From: Tianweitania sp. UT-5YL-CI-8
GTDB lineage: Bacteria; Pseudomonadota; Alphaproteobacteria; Rhizobiales; Rhizobiaceae
DNA length: 64,000 nt
NCBI RefSeq assembly: GCF_030010215.1
Contig: NZ_JASCRR010000008.1
Location: 62,001 to 126,000, forward strand
Direction of reading: 5' to 3'
In this document: in pieces, positions 17,989 through 26,419 of the stretch
How positions within the stretch are numbered: the first letter of the stretch is position 1
How the letters are laid out: every line of letters begins with the position of its first letter
Translations under genes and position numbers: made by a program
The notes under the pieces: model-generated
The model's database searches: none
What the model saw: the letters and a program-made list of their open reading frames with translations, nothing else
What the model was told of the DNA's origin: nothing

Positions 17989-18402
17989 TCAGGCTTCCGC
18001 AGCGTCGAAATCGGCTTGAGCCTGCCGCAATCGACCCCGGTTCTCAGCCGCCCATGATCCGAGCGCCGCCACCGGCACCGCAATCGACTGTCCGAGCTCG
18101 GTCAGTGAATATTCGACCTCCGGCGGCGTGGTGGGTTTCACCCTCCTGCTCACCAGTCCATCCCTCTCGAGCGAGCGCAGGGTGACGGTCAGCATGCGCT
18201 GGGAAATGCCTTCGATGGCGCGTTTCAGCGCGTTGAACCGGCACGGAGCCGGCTGCAGGGTAAACAGGACCAGCAGGCTCCATGTGTCGCCCACCCTGTC
18301 CAGAACCTCGCGGATAGGGCAACCGCCGCCAGAATCGCGGTCGAAACCGGGATTACTGTAGAGGAGTGGTGTTGCCGCTCCATTTCTCGTCGGCGCGTTC
18401 AT
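17989..18402 (-). CDS. HxlR (DUF24) family transcriptional regulator
   Basis: A 137-aa winged-helix regulator. CPIREVLDRVGDTWSLLVLFTL is the HxlR signature, followed by FNALKRAIEGISQRMLTVTLRSLERDGLVSRR for DNA recognition and the wing. Cys28, in GGGCPI just before helix 1, matches the redox-sensing cysteine of YodB/HypR/QorR-type members, which control quinone or aldehyde detoxification genes. It is divergent from an NmrA/QorB-like SDR gene that is the probable target. ATG 18402 is chosen; a longer frame to 18429 is possible. Confidence 0.9.
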   Translation of the reverse strand: MNAPTRNGAATPLLYSNPGFDRDSGGGCPIREVLDRVGDTWSLLVLFTLQPAPCRFNALKRAIEGISQRMLTVTLRSLERDGLVSRRVKPTTPPEVEYSLTELGQSIAVPVAALGSWAAENRGRLRQAQADFDAAEA

Positions 18403-18437
18403 ACGGTTCCCTTCGCGTAACCTAAGCACGAAATCAT

Positions 18438-18449
18438 GCGTACTTACGC
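18438..18449. promoter_or_regulatory. Candidate HxlR operator
   Basis: GCGTA-CT-TACGC is a perfect 5-bp inverted repeat in the 129-base divergent interval. A second dyad, GTTACC-GTT-GATAAC (5 of 6), lies at 18473-18487. Either could bind the regulator; not experimentally shown. Confidence 0.4.
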
Positions 18450-18531
18450 TTCGTTTCGCATCCTGCTATCTAGTTACCGTTGATAACCAGATTATGCAAC
18501 GTACCCAAGTGAAGGACATGAGGAAATTATA

Positions 18532-19431
18532 ATGGCACAGACCGCAGATATTCTCGTTACCGGCGCATCAGGACATCTCGGACGAGCCGTCATTACACAT
18601 CTGCTCAATACGCTGAAGATTCCTGCCGACCGCATCGTGGCGACGAGCCGCAAGCCTGAAGAGCTTGAAGCCCTGCAGGCAAAGGGCGTTACGGTTCGCA
18701 AGGCGGACTTCGACGATGCGACCAGCCTGGCAGCAGCATTTGCCGGCGTGAAGCGCCTTTTGATCATCAGCACCGACGCGCTGGATGAGCCAGGCAAGCG
18801 GCTCCGCCAGCATCAAGCCGCGGTCAAGGCGGCTGAAGCCGCCGGCGTCACGCACATTGTCTACACTTCGCTGCCAAATGCCAAAACGTCACTCGTTTCG
18901 TTCGCACCGGACCATGCCGGCACCGAAGCGGCGCTCACGTCTAGCAGCATTCCCGGCCATACGATCCTTGGCAACACCTGGTACGCGGAGAATGTTCTGC
19001 TTTCGCTGCCCAACGCCCTGGCTACCGGGAATTGGTACACAGCGGCAGGCGATGGCGGGACGTCCTACATCACCCGTGACGACCTGGCTTTGGCCGCCGC
19101 GGTCGCGGTCGCATCCGATTTCACCGGAAAGCGCACGTTGAACCTGTTCGGCGGCAAGGCCTATACCGTCGACGAAGTCGCGGAATTGGCTCGTCAGGCA
19201 ACCGGAAAGCCGCTCCAAGTGGTTCAGGTGCCTGTTGAGGGGCTTGTGCAGGGGATGGTCGGCGCTGGACTGCCCGAGCCGGTCGCTCACGTCTATGCAT
19301 CGTTCGATACGGCAACAAAGGCCGGCAATCTAGCTGGCTCTCCGGACGATTTTAAAGCATTGACCGGCAAGGAGCCGGAGTCCTTCGCCGATTGGTTCGC
19401 ACAGACCGCAGCACCGGCATTGTCAGCTTAA
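18532..19431 (+). CDS. NmrA/QorB-like NAD(P)-binding oxidoreductase
   Basis: A 299-aa atypical short-chain dehydrogenase with the Rossmann motif VTGASGHLGRAVITHLL near the N-terminus and ILGNTWYAENVLLSLPNAL, typical of NmrA-like quinone oxidoreductase 2 (QorB) relatives. It probably reduces quinones or acts as an NADPH sensor. GAGGAAA precedes the ATG by about 7 bases. The divergent HxlR gene, with its potential thiol switch, suggests induction by electrophiles or quinones, as for C. glutamicum QorR-qor2 (established for that system, inferred here). Confidence 0.88.
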   Translation: MAQTADILVTGASGHLGRAVITHLLNTLKIPADRIVATSRKPEELEALQAKGVTVRKADFDDATSLAAAFAGVKRLLIISTDALDEPGKRLRQHQAAVKAAEAAGVTHIVYTSLPNAKTSLVSFAPDHAGTEAALTSSSIPGHTILGNTWYAENVLLSLPNALATGNWYTAAGDGGTSYITRDDLALAAAVAVASDFTGKRTLNLFGGKAYTVDEVAELARQATGKPLQVVQVPVEGLVQGMVGAGLPEPVAHVYASFDTATKAGNLAGSPDDFKALTGKEPESFADWFAQTAAPALSA

Positions 19432-19448
19432 CGACCTTTATCAAAATG

Positions 19449-19479
19449 GTGAGGGCGCGCGCTTGGCGCCCTCACTTTT
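19449..19479 (+). terminator. Terminator after the QorB-like gene
   Basis: GTGAGGGCGC and GCGCCCTCAC form a perfect 10-bp stem with a 7-base loop, followed by TTTTC. It lies between the convergent SDR and DUF3008 genes. Confidence 0.88.
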
Positions 19480-19660
19480 CTTCCTTGTGTTCAGGAAGTC
19501 CTTTGCGCTTGGTGGAGGCGAATTCGTCCAACTGTTTTTCGGACATCGATTCGTACATATCCTTGGATGCACCGACCAATTCGCTCTTTTTGATCTCGCC
19601 GCGTTTGGCAGCGAGCGCCGCGCCGGCGGCTTTTTGCTGAGCTTTGGATTTTGCGGGCAT
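19472..19660 (-). CDS. DUF3008 family small protein
   Basis: A 62-aa lysine-rich, hydrophilic protein: MPAKSKAQQKAAGAALAAKR followed by the S-E-K-Q-L-D-E-F-A-S-T-K-R-K-G motif. This matches the DUF3008 family found in alphaproteobacteria, whose function is unknown to me. It has no membrane segment and looks intrinsically disordered. Its 3' end overlaps the terminator arm of the convergent SDR gene. Confidence 0.88.
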   Translation of the reverse strand: MPAKSKAQQKAAGAALAAKRGEIKKSELVGASKDMYESMSEKQLDEFASTKRKGLPEHKEEK

Positions 19661-19735
19661 TTTTCTCTCTCCCGTGACGGTTGTCCCGAAAGAACGCAGC
19701 CCCCGCAGCGATGTTCCTGTTCGACTTATCAGATC

Positions 19736-20527
19736 TTATCTCGCGACGTTCAGACCGAACCCCTGCATCAGGCGACGTGTACTGAAGTCTGCCTTACCCG
19801 ATGTGAAGACCGCGAGATCGGGCGTATGGATGCCGGGCTCCGCTGGTAAGGGCGCAAGAAGGGACAGAGCCCGCCGTGCGATGGCCTCGGCGGGGTCGAG
19901 CCAATCCACCGGCCAGGGTGCCGTCTTGCGCATGCGATTGGCCAGGAACGGATAATGCGTGCAGGCGAGCACCACGATGTCGGTGCGGGCACCCTCCTGC
20001 TCGATAAAGCATGGCGTTATCTCGTCCCGCACAGCGTCCTCGTCGACGAAGCCCTCGCGCATATAGGTCTCGGCCAGGCTGGCGAGCCGGTCGCTGCCGA
20101 CCAGTCGCACATGGCATTTGGTGGCCCATTGGCGGATCAGGTCGCGCGTATATTGCCGCTTGACGGTGCCGGGCGTGGCTAGCACGGAAACCAATCCCGA
20201 GCGCGTACGCTCGGCTGCCGGCTTGATGGCAGGCACGGTGCCGACAAAGGGATGATGCGGAAACGTCTCGCGTAGAGACTCGATCACCAGCGTCGATGCG
20301 GTGTTGCAGGCGATCACCGAGATTTCGGGCTGATAACGGTCGAGCAGCCGGGCGAACAGCTGCAGGATGTGATCATTGAGCGCGGGCTCCTCCCAGGCGC
20401 CATAGGGAAAAGCGGCGTCGTCGGCGACATAGACGAAACGGCGGTCAGGCATCAGCACCCGCGCCTCGCGCAACACTGTGAGCCCGCCAATGCCAGAATC
20501 GAACAGCAGGACCGGCCGGTCAGCCAT
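19736..20527 (-). CDS. murI: Glutamate racemase
   Basis: A 263-aa racemase that makes D-glutamate for peptidoglycan. Both catalytic cysteines are visible, in [15 protein letters not shown] and [15 protein letters not shown]. The N-terminal [14 protein letters not shown] carries the substrate-binding Asp/Ser. The ATG at 20527 lies 8 bases inside the 3' end of the upstream trmJ-like gene, so the two are coupled. An upstream extension of the frame into that gene is not part of MurI. Confidence 0.95.
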   Translation of the reverse strand: MADRPVLLFDSGIGGLTVLREARVLMPDRRFVYVADDAAFPYGAWEEPALNDHILQLFARLLDRYQPEISVIACNTASTLVIESLRETFPHHPFVGTVPAIKPAAERTRSGLVSVLATPGTVKRQYTRDLIRQWATKCHVRLVGSDRLASLAETYMREGFVDEDAVRDEITPCFIEQEGARTDIVVLACTHYPFLANRMRKTAPWPVDWLDPAEAIARRALSLLAPLPAEPGIHTPDLAVFTSGKADFSTRRLMQGFGLNVAR

Positions 20528-21404
20528 TGTCGATGCCCTTCCCGGCATCAATGGGTTCGGGATCGCTGTCGTCAACCACCTTGGCGCGCACTGATTTGTC
20601 GGCAAGCGCCTTGCGATCAGGATAGCCGGAACCGCGCGGCTCCTTTGGCGAAAAATAGTCTAGCGAGGCGACGACCCCGCGCAGCACCTTAAGCTCCGGC
20701 TCGGCAAAACCGGCACGAGTTAGCACAGCGCGGATGTTGTCGACCATTTTGGGCTTTTTCTGCGGCGGCCGAAAATAACCCCGCACCTGCAGCGCGGATT
20801 CGAGGTGATCGAAAAGCCCTTGCAGGAGTTCCTTCGGCGCCGGAGTTACCTCCGGCACCTTGAAGGCGGTGTCGGTCTCGTTCTTCAGGCCCGATTTCAT
20901 CCACTCATACGACATCAGCAGCACCGCCTGGGCGATGTTGAGGGAGGCGAAGGCGGGATTGACCGGAAAGGTCACGATCTCGTCGGCGAGGCCGACTTCC
21001 TCGTTGTCGAGGCCGAAGCGCTCGCGGCCGAACAGGACGCCGGTTTTCTGCCCCGCCACGAAGCGGCCACGCAGCGCCCTGCCCGCCTCGACCGGACCGC
21101 GTACCGGCTTGAAGCCGTCGCGCTCGCGCGCTGTCGTGGCGAGGACGAAATTCAGGTCGGCCAAAGCCGCGGGCAGATCGTCGTAGACCGTCACCGCGTC
21201 GATGACATGGTCGGCACGGCTTGCCGCCGCGCGAGCCTTTTCGCTAGGCCAGCCGTCACGCGGGCGCACCAGCCTAAGCTCCGACAGGCCGAAATTGGCC
21301 ATGGCGCGCGCAACCATGCCGATATTCTCGCCCAGTTGCGGCTCGACCAGGATGATCGCCGGGCCGTCGGTCAAAAGCGCTCTGTTGGTGTCCTTGATGC
21401 TCAT
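20520..21404 (-). CDS. trmJ: SPOUT-family tRNA/rRNA 2'-O-methyltransferase, TrmJ type
   Basis: A 294-aa SpoU/TrmH-superfamily methyltransferase. The knot motifs are [40 protein letters not shown] and [22 protein letters not shown], which match TrmJ (Cm32/Um32 in tRNA). The C-terminal extension after residue 200 ([33 protein letters not shown]) is also typical of TrmJ. Other RNA targets cannot be ruled out. The ATG at 21404 has only a weak Shine-Dalgarno. It overlaps murI. Confidence 0.88.
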   Translation of the reverse strand: MSIKDTNRALLTDGPAIILVEPQLGENIGMVARAMANFGLSELRLVRPRDGWPSEKARAAASRADHVIDAVTVYDDLPAALADLNFVLATTARERDGFKPVRGPVEAGRALRGRFVAGQKTGVLFGRERFGLDNEEVGLADEIVTFPVNPAFASLNIAQAVLLMSYEWMKSGLKNETDTAFKVPEVTPAPKELLQGLFDHLESALQVRGYFRPPQKKPKMVDNIRAVLTRAGFAEPELKVLRGVVASLDYFSPKEPRGSGYPDRKALADKSVRAKVVDDSDPEPIDAGKGIDNG

Positions 21405-21591
21405 CGTATCAACCAATATCCGTCGTGCCTCTCCCTCGCACAGTTCGTGCGAAAACGGAACCTGCACAGGAGAGGGCTAAGAATCCGCCCAAAATCCGAC
21501 AAACTGCTCGGATTGCATTTGGGTGGGCTTGGAATGAATATGGCGCGCCGGACTGCATAAGCGGTCGAGCGGCCGTTTAAAGGTGGCGGGA

Positions 21592-24500
21592 ATGCGGGCT
21601 TTCATCCTTGCGGCCATTGGCGCTGCCTTCCTGGCAAGCGCCGCCTTTGCCCAATCCCCGGAGATCGCCGCGCCCGATTCGGAAATGCAGGCACAGGCCG
21701 AAGCCGGCGATTCCTACAAACAGTGGGAGCTCGGAAACTTCTATGCGGGCCGCGGCGCGGATGGCGATCTCGACCGCGCCATCGATCTCTATTCTAGATC
21801 CGCAGAAGGTTATAAAAACAACGAAGGCGAAACCAGCACCAATGCCGCGCTGGTGTTTCACACGCTCTCCGCGACCCAGATCAAGCGCGGCGCGCTTTAT
21901 CCGGCAATCACGAGTGAGTTGGAGCGCGCGATCATCCTGGCGCAGGCAGCACCAGGCAGCGCCGATCTCGCTTCAGCTTTGGTCGATCTCGGCCGCACGT
22001 ATCAACTGGTCGACAACCACGCGACCGCTATCAGCCAGTTCGACCGAGCGATCGGGATTTATGAGGGACTGGACGAATCCAGCCGTTCTTCTTTAGCGAG
22101 CGCCACCGTCGACAGGGGCATTTCGCTTGTTGAAACAAGCCGTCGCGACGAGGCTATCGACACCTATCGCAAAGCCGCCAACCTCTATCGTCGGCTATCG
22201 ACGCCCGAAGACGCCAATCTTGCGATCACGCTCGGCAATCTCGCCAGCACGCTGTTCGACCAGAAACGGTGGGGCGAGGCTGAGACGGTTCGGCGCGAAC
22301 AAATCGCAATCCTGCGCAGGAGCAAGCCCGACGGCCCGGAGCTGGGCCAGAGCCTCGAAGCTGTCGTGCAGATATTGCAGTTGCAAAACCAGCACAGCCT
22401 GGCGCTGGTCGTGGCCGAGGAGGCCATGACGGTCTATGCCAAGACCAATGGCGACAACAGCCTGGAATATACCGGGATGATGTTCGGCAAGGCGTACTCC
22501 CTGGAAGCGCTGGCTCACTACGAACAAGCGCTGGCGCTGCTTGAGGACGTCGCGCATCGCTATGAGGCTTTTGCGGAAGTAGGTCCGCAATCGGCGCAAC
22601 TCGCGATCACGCTTGTTGCTGTTGCCAGGGTGAACACCTTCCTTGCGCACTATGGCGACGCGGAAGTTGCAGCGAAGCGGGCGATTGCCATCTTTCGAAA
22701 GACCAAACCCGGCAGCAACGATCTCGGCTACGCCCTGCAGGAACTCGGAGCGGCCTATCAAAAACTGTCGAAGTATCGCGAAACGCTTCCGATCTATGAG
22801 GAGGCCCGCAGGCTGTTTATCGCCAACAGCGGCGATATCAGCGAATTCGTCGGCGACAGCTATCTCAACCAGGGCATCAGCCTGGAAGGTCTAAAAGACT
22901 ATCCAGCAGCGCTGAAATCCTACGACAGGGCGATCGAGCGCTATTCGGCGGCCAGCGGCGAGGACAGCCTGCTGGTCGGCTATGCCATCAACAACACCGC
23001 CTGGGTGTACCGCCGGATGGAGCGTTATGCCGAGTCCGACGCTGCTTTCCGCAAAGCACTGCCCATCATTCAGTCCAAGCTCGGCCCGACGCATTTCAAC
23101 ACCACAAAGGTGCTGATCAATATCGGCATCACCTCACAACTGCTGGGGCGCAACGACGAGGCTATCCAGTGGTCGATGAAGGCGCTGTCGAACATCAACC
23201 GCAGCGTCTCAAGTACGCTGGACGACCAGCGCTGGGTCTACGACACCATGGCGAAGGCTTTTAAAGGCCGTGGCGACCCCAAGCGCGCGATCCTGTTCGC
23301 CAAGCTCGCCATCAACGCGCAGCAGAAAATCCGTTCCAACAACAAGCAGTACCAGTCCGACGACCTCAAGGAATTCAAGGCGGAATGGCGCTTCCTTTAC
23401 CAGGACCTTGCGGATCTTCTGATCGGCGAAGGCCGGCTCGCAGAGGCGCAGGCCGTGCTGAACATGGAAAAGGACGAAGAGCTCAGCGATTTCGTACAAC
23501 GCGACGCACAGGCCGACCTGCGCGACCGCGAGGCATCGCTGACCACGCGCGAGGACAGCGAGTTGGGAGACGTCCGCTCCCTGCTCGGCCAGCCCATAGC
23601 AGCGGCTTCCGCCGTCACTGAGCTCATCGCAAAGAAGAATGCCGGCACCATCTCCAAGGATGAAGAGGTGCAACTGGCTTCGCTGGAAGCTTCGTTGGAC
23701 AGCGCTTACGAGACATTCATGACCGATGTCGACGCCTTCCTGGCAAAAGCCGGCGACGAGGACGTCGGCGTCCAGAAAGAGATCGACGCGATCAATCTGG
23801 ACTACACGGCGGATGCGCAGGAGGACTTGCGTGCCTTCGACGGCAAGGCGGCGATGCTGCAGGTCGCCAGCCTCGGCGAGGCCACGCATCTCTTCCTTAC
23901 CGTTCCGGATGCGTCGATCCACCGGCAAGTCAACATCTCGCGCGCCGAGCTGTCGCGAAAGGTGTTCGAAGCGCTTGATGCCATCGAGCGGCGCGACGCA
24001 GGCGTGAACCAGAAGATGCAGGCGCTCTACGATATCCTTATTTCGCCGGTGTCAGACGATCTCAAAGCAAGCGGCGCGCGGACGCTGATGCTGAACCTGC
24101 AAGGGTTTCTGCGCTATGTACCGTTCGCAGCACTTCATGACGGCCGGAAATACCTGATCGAGGACTATTCGCTCGCGCTCTATACGCCAGCGGCGCGAAC
24201 CGAGTTCGCCACGGCGGACCGCTCGCCCGAGAAAAGCGCTGGATTCGGCGTCACCGCCAGCCATCCCGGTTTCTCGCCGTTACCCGGCGTGGCGCGCGAG
24301 CTTCAGGCGATCTTCGGCAATCCAGATAAGCCCGGCGCGCTCGCGGGTGCCGCCAGCCTAGACCAGGCGTTTACGCGTGAAAGCTTCAGTGCGGCGCTGA
24401 AGAACCGCCCGTCGATCGTCCACATTGCCAGCCATTTCAAGCTGGTGCCGGGTCGCGAAACGGATTCCTTCCTGCTTCTGGGCGACGGATCGCCGCTGTC

Positions 24501-24912
24501 TCTGTCGGACATCCGCAAAGGTCGCGGCTTTCGGTTTGGCGGTGTCGACCTGCTCACGCTGTCGGCCTGCGAGACGGCACGCGGCGGCGGATCGGAGGGC
24601 GACGAGGTGGAGAGCTTTGGCGCACTCGCCCAGATGAACGGCGCGTCCTCGGTTATGGCAACGCTGTGGCCGGTCGCCGACGAAGCCACCGCCAGCATCA
24701 TGCAGTCCTTTTACCGGCATATGGTCGAAGGCAAGATGAGCAAGGCCGAAGCCCTGCGCGCGGCCCAGATAGAGGCCATCCGTGGGTCAGGTGCAGCAGG
24801 CACCGAGCGCGGCGCGCTGTCGCTCGTCGCCACCGCCGCTCCGGTGGCGGCTCCACCCGCTAGCCACCCCTATTTCTGGTCGCCCTTCGTGCTGATGGGG
24901 AACTGGTTGTAG
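21592..24912 (+). CDS. Exported TPR-CHAT domain protein (caspase-like peptidase fold)
   Basis: A 1106-aa protein with a signal peptide (MRAFILAAIGAAFLASAAFA then QSPE). Residues about 30-600 are mostly tetratricopeptide repeats (blocks ending in AISQFDRAIGIYE, ALKSYDRAIERYSAA, SDAAFRKALPIIQ). A helical linker follows. The C-terminal CHAT domain has IVHIASHFKL with likely catalytic His948 and LLTLSACETARGG with likely catalytic Cys993. The dyad looks intact, so a periplasmic or secreted cysteine protease is plausible. The target is unknown. ATG 21592 puts the signal peptide first; GTG 21583 would add three residues. It stands alone, divergent from trmJ, followed by icd. Confidence 0.9.
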   Translation: MRAFILAAIGAAFLASAAFAQSPEIAAPDSEMQAQAEAGDSYKQWELGNFYAGRGADGDLDRAIDLYSRSAEGYKNNEGETSTNAALVFHTLSATQIKRGALYPAITSELERAIILAQAAPGSADLASALVDLGRTYQLVDNHATAISQFDRAIGIYEGLDESSRSSLASATVDRGISLVETSRRDEAIDTYRKAANLYRRLSTPEDANLAITLGNLASTLFDQKRWGEAETVRREQIAILRRSKPDGPELGQSLEAVVQILQLQNQHSLALVVAEEAMTVYAKTNGDNSLEYTGMMFGKAYSLEALAHYEQALALLEDVAHRYEAFAEVGPQSAQLAITLVAVARVNTFLAHYGDAEVAAKRAIAIFRKTKPGSNDLGYALQELGAAYQKLSKYRETLPIYEEARRLFIANSGDISEFVGDSYLNQGISLEGLKDYPAALKSYDRAIERYSAASGEDSLLVGYAINNTAWVYRRMERYAESDAAFRKALPIIQSKLGPTHFNTTKVLINIGITSQLLGRNDEAIQWSMKALSNINRSVSSTLDDQRWVYDTMAKAFKGRGDPKRAILFAKLAINAQQKIRSNNKQYQSDDLKEFKAEWRFLYQDLADLLIGEGRLAEAQAVLNMEKDEELSDFVQRDAQADLRDREASLTTREDSELGDVRSLLGQPIAAASAVTELIAKKNAGTISKDEEVQLASLEASLDSAYETFMTDVDAFLAKAGDEDVGVQKEIDAINLDYTADAQEDLRAFDGKAAMLQVASLGEATHLFLTVPDASIHRQVNISRAELSRKVFEALDAIERRDAGVNQKMQALYDILISPVSDDLKASGARTLMLNLQGFLRYVPFAALHDGRKYLIEDYSLALYTPAARTEFATADRSPEKSAGFGVTASHPGFSPLPGVARELQAIFGNPDKPGALAGAASLDQAFTRESFSAALKNRPSIVHIASHFKLVPGRETDSFLLLGDGSPLSLSDIRKGRGFRFGGVDLLTLSACETARGGGSEGDEVESFGALAQMNGASSVMATLWPVADEATASIMQSFYRHMVEGKMSKAEALRAAQIEAIRGSGAAGTERGALSLVATAAPVAAPPASHPYFWSPFVLMGNWL

Positions 24913-25044
24913 GAATGCTCCGCGCTTAAAACCGCTTTTCATACATTTGGCCGCACGAAGGTTTGCGCGGGTGTGCTCGCTTTGATATAGGGGCGCGAAC
25001 CCTACAGAATATCCGTTTCCCTTTCCGAAAGAGGCATATTTCAC

Positions 25045-26256
25045 ATGGCGAAAATCAAGGTGGCCAACCCCGTCGTAGAACTCGACGGCGACGAGATGAC
25101 CCGCATCATCTGGCAGTTCATCAAGGACAAGCTGATCCACCCCTATCTCGACATCGATCTGAAATATTACGACCTCAGCGTCGAGAACCGCGATGCGACG
25201 AACGACCAGGTGACCATCGACTCGGCAAACGCGATCAAGGAATATGGTGTAGGCGTGAAATGCGCCACCATCACCCCAGACGAGCAGCGCGTCGAGGAAT
25301 TCAAGCTCAAGAAGATGTGGAAGTCGCCCAACGGCACCATCCGTAACATCCTGGGCGGCACCATCTTCCGCGAACCGATCATCATGAAGAACGTGCCCCG
25401 TCTGGTTCCGGGCTGGACGCAGCCGATCGTCGTTGGCCGTCACGCCTTCGGCGACCAGTATCGCGCGACCGACTTCAGGTTCCCCGGCAAGGGCAAGCTG
25501 TCGATCAAGTTTGTCGGCGAAGACGGCCAGGTCATTGAGCACGAAGTGTTCGACGCTCCGGATGCCGGCGTTGCCATGGCCATGTACAATCTCGACGACT
25601 CGATCCGCGACTTCGCGCGTGCCTCGCTGAACTATGGCCTGATCCGCAATTATCCGGTCTACCTGTCTACGAAGAACACCATCCTGAAAGCCTATGACGG
25701 CCGCTTCAAGGATATCTTCCAGGAGGTATTCGATGCCGAATTCAAGGCCGAATTCGAAAAGCGCAAAATCACCTATGAGCACCGCCTGATCGACGACATG
25801 GTCGCTTCGGCGCTGAAGTGGTCCGGCGGCTATGTCTGGGCGTGCAAGAACTATGACGGCGACGTGCAGTCCGATATCGTGGCCCAAGGCTTTGGCTCGC
25901 TCGGCCTGATGACCTCCGTTCTGATGACGCCGGATGGCAAGACGGTGGAAGCGGAAGCCGCGCACGGTACCGTCACACGCCACTACCGCCAGCACCAGAA
26001 AGGCCAGGAGACCTCGACCAACTCCATCGCTTCGATCTTCGCCTGGACGCGCGGTCTGGCTCACCGCGCCAAGCTCGATGACAATGCCGAGCTGAAGCGC
26101 TTTGCCGACACGCTGGAGAAGGTCTGCATCCAGACCGTCGAATCCGGCTACATGACCAAGGATCTGTCCTTGCTCATCGGCCCGGACCAGCCCTGGCTCT
26201 CGACCACCGGCTTCCTCGACAAGATCGACGAGAACCTGCAGAAGGCGATGGCCTGA
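25045..26256 (+). CDS. icd: NADP-dependent isocitrate dehydrogenase, eukaryote-like type
   Basis: A 403-aa homodimer-type enzyme converting isocitrate to 2-oxoglutarate in the TCA cycle. It starts [23 protein letters not shown] and has FREPIIMKN, the metal-binding [20 protein letters not shown], and [14 protein letters not shown] for NADP binding, the pattern of the mitochondrial/alphaproteobacterial subfamily. A strong terminator follows. AGAGG lies about 11 bases before the ATG. The 132-base upstream gap should hold its promoter. Confidence 0.97.
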   Translation: MAKIKVANPVVELDGDEMTRIIWQFIKDKLIHPYLDIDLKYYDLSVENRDATNDQVTIDSANAIKEYGVGVKCATITPDEQRVEEFKLKKMWKSPNGTIRNILGGTIFREPIIMKNVPRLVPGWTQPIVVGRHAFGDQYRATDFRFPGKGKLSIKFVGEDGQVIEHEVFDAPDAGVAMAMYNLDDSIRDFARASLNYGLIRNYPVYLSTKNTILKAYDGRFKDIFQEVFDAEFKAEFEKRKITYEHRLIDDMVASALKWSGGYVWACKNYDGDVQSDIVAQGFGSLGLMTSVLMTPDGKTVEAEAAHGTVTRHYRQHQKGQETSTNSIASIFAWTRGLAHRAKLDDNAELKRFADTLEKVCIQTVESGYMTKDLSLLIGPDQPWLSTTGFLDKIDENLQKAMA

Positions 26257-26282
26257 GCCCTCGTAGTATAGCTCTGATGACG

Positions 26283-26308
26283 AAAACCCGGCCTTGCGCC
26301 GGGTTTTT
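26283..26308 (+). terminator. Terminator of icd
   Basis: AAAACCCGGC and GCCGGGTTTT form a 10-bp stem with a CTTGC loop and end in a T-run, 26 bases after the icd stop. Confidence 0.9.
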
Positions 26309-26368
26309 CATGTCCGGCATCCGCTTTCCATCCACAGTGAATTGCAACCGACTATTGGAGCATAAGGC

Positions 26369-26397
26369 AAAAAAAACGGCGGGACTGCTCCCGCCGT
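26369..26397 (-). terminator. Terminator of alaS
   Basis: ACGGCGGGA and TCCCGCCGT form a 9-bp stem with a CTGC loop. On the minus strand it is followed by an uninterrupted U-run, 22 bases after the alaS stop. Confidence 0.92.
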
Positions 26398-26419
26398 CTT
26401 CAGGAGATATTTGCGGAGA

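Noticed and set aside
24787-26064. Long minus-strand open frame opposite icd
   Set aside because: Lies over a clear icd gene, has no Shine-Dalgarno or family motif, and is explained by codon bias.
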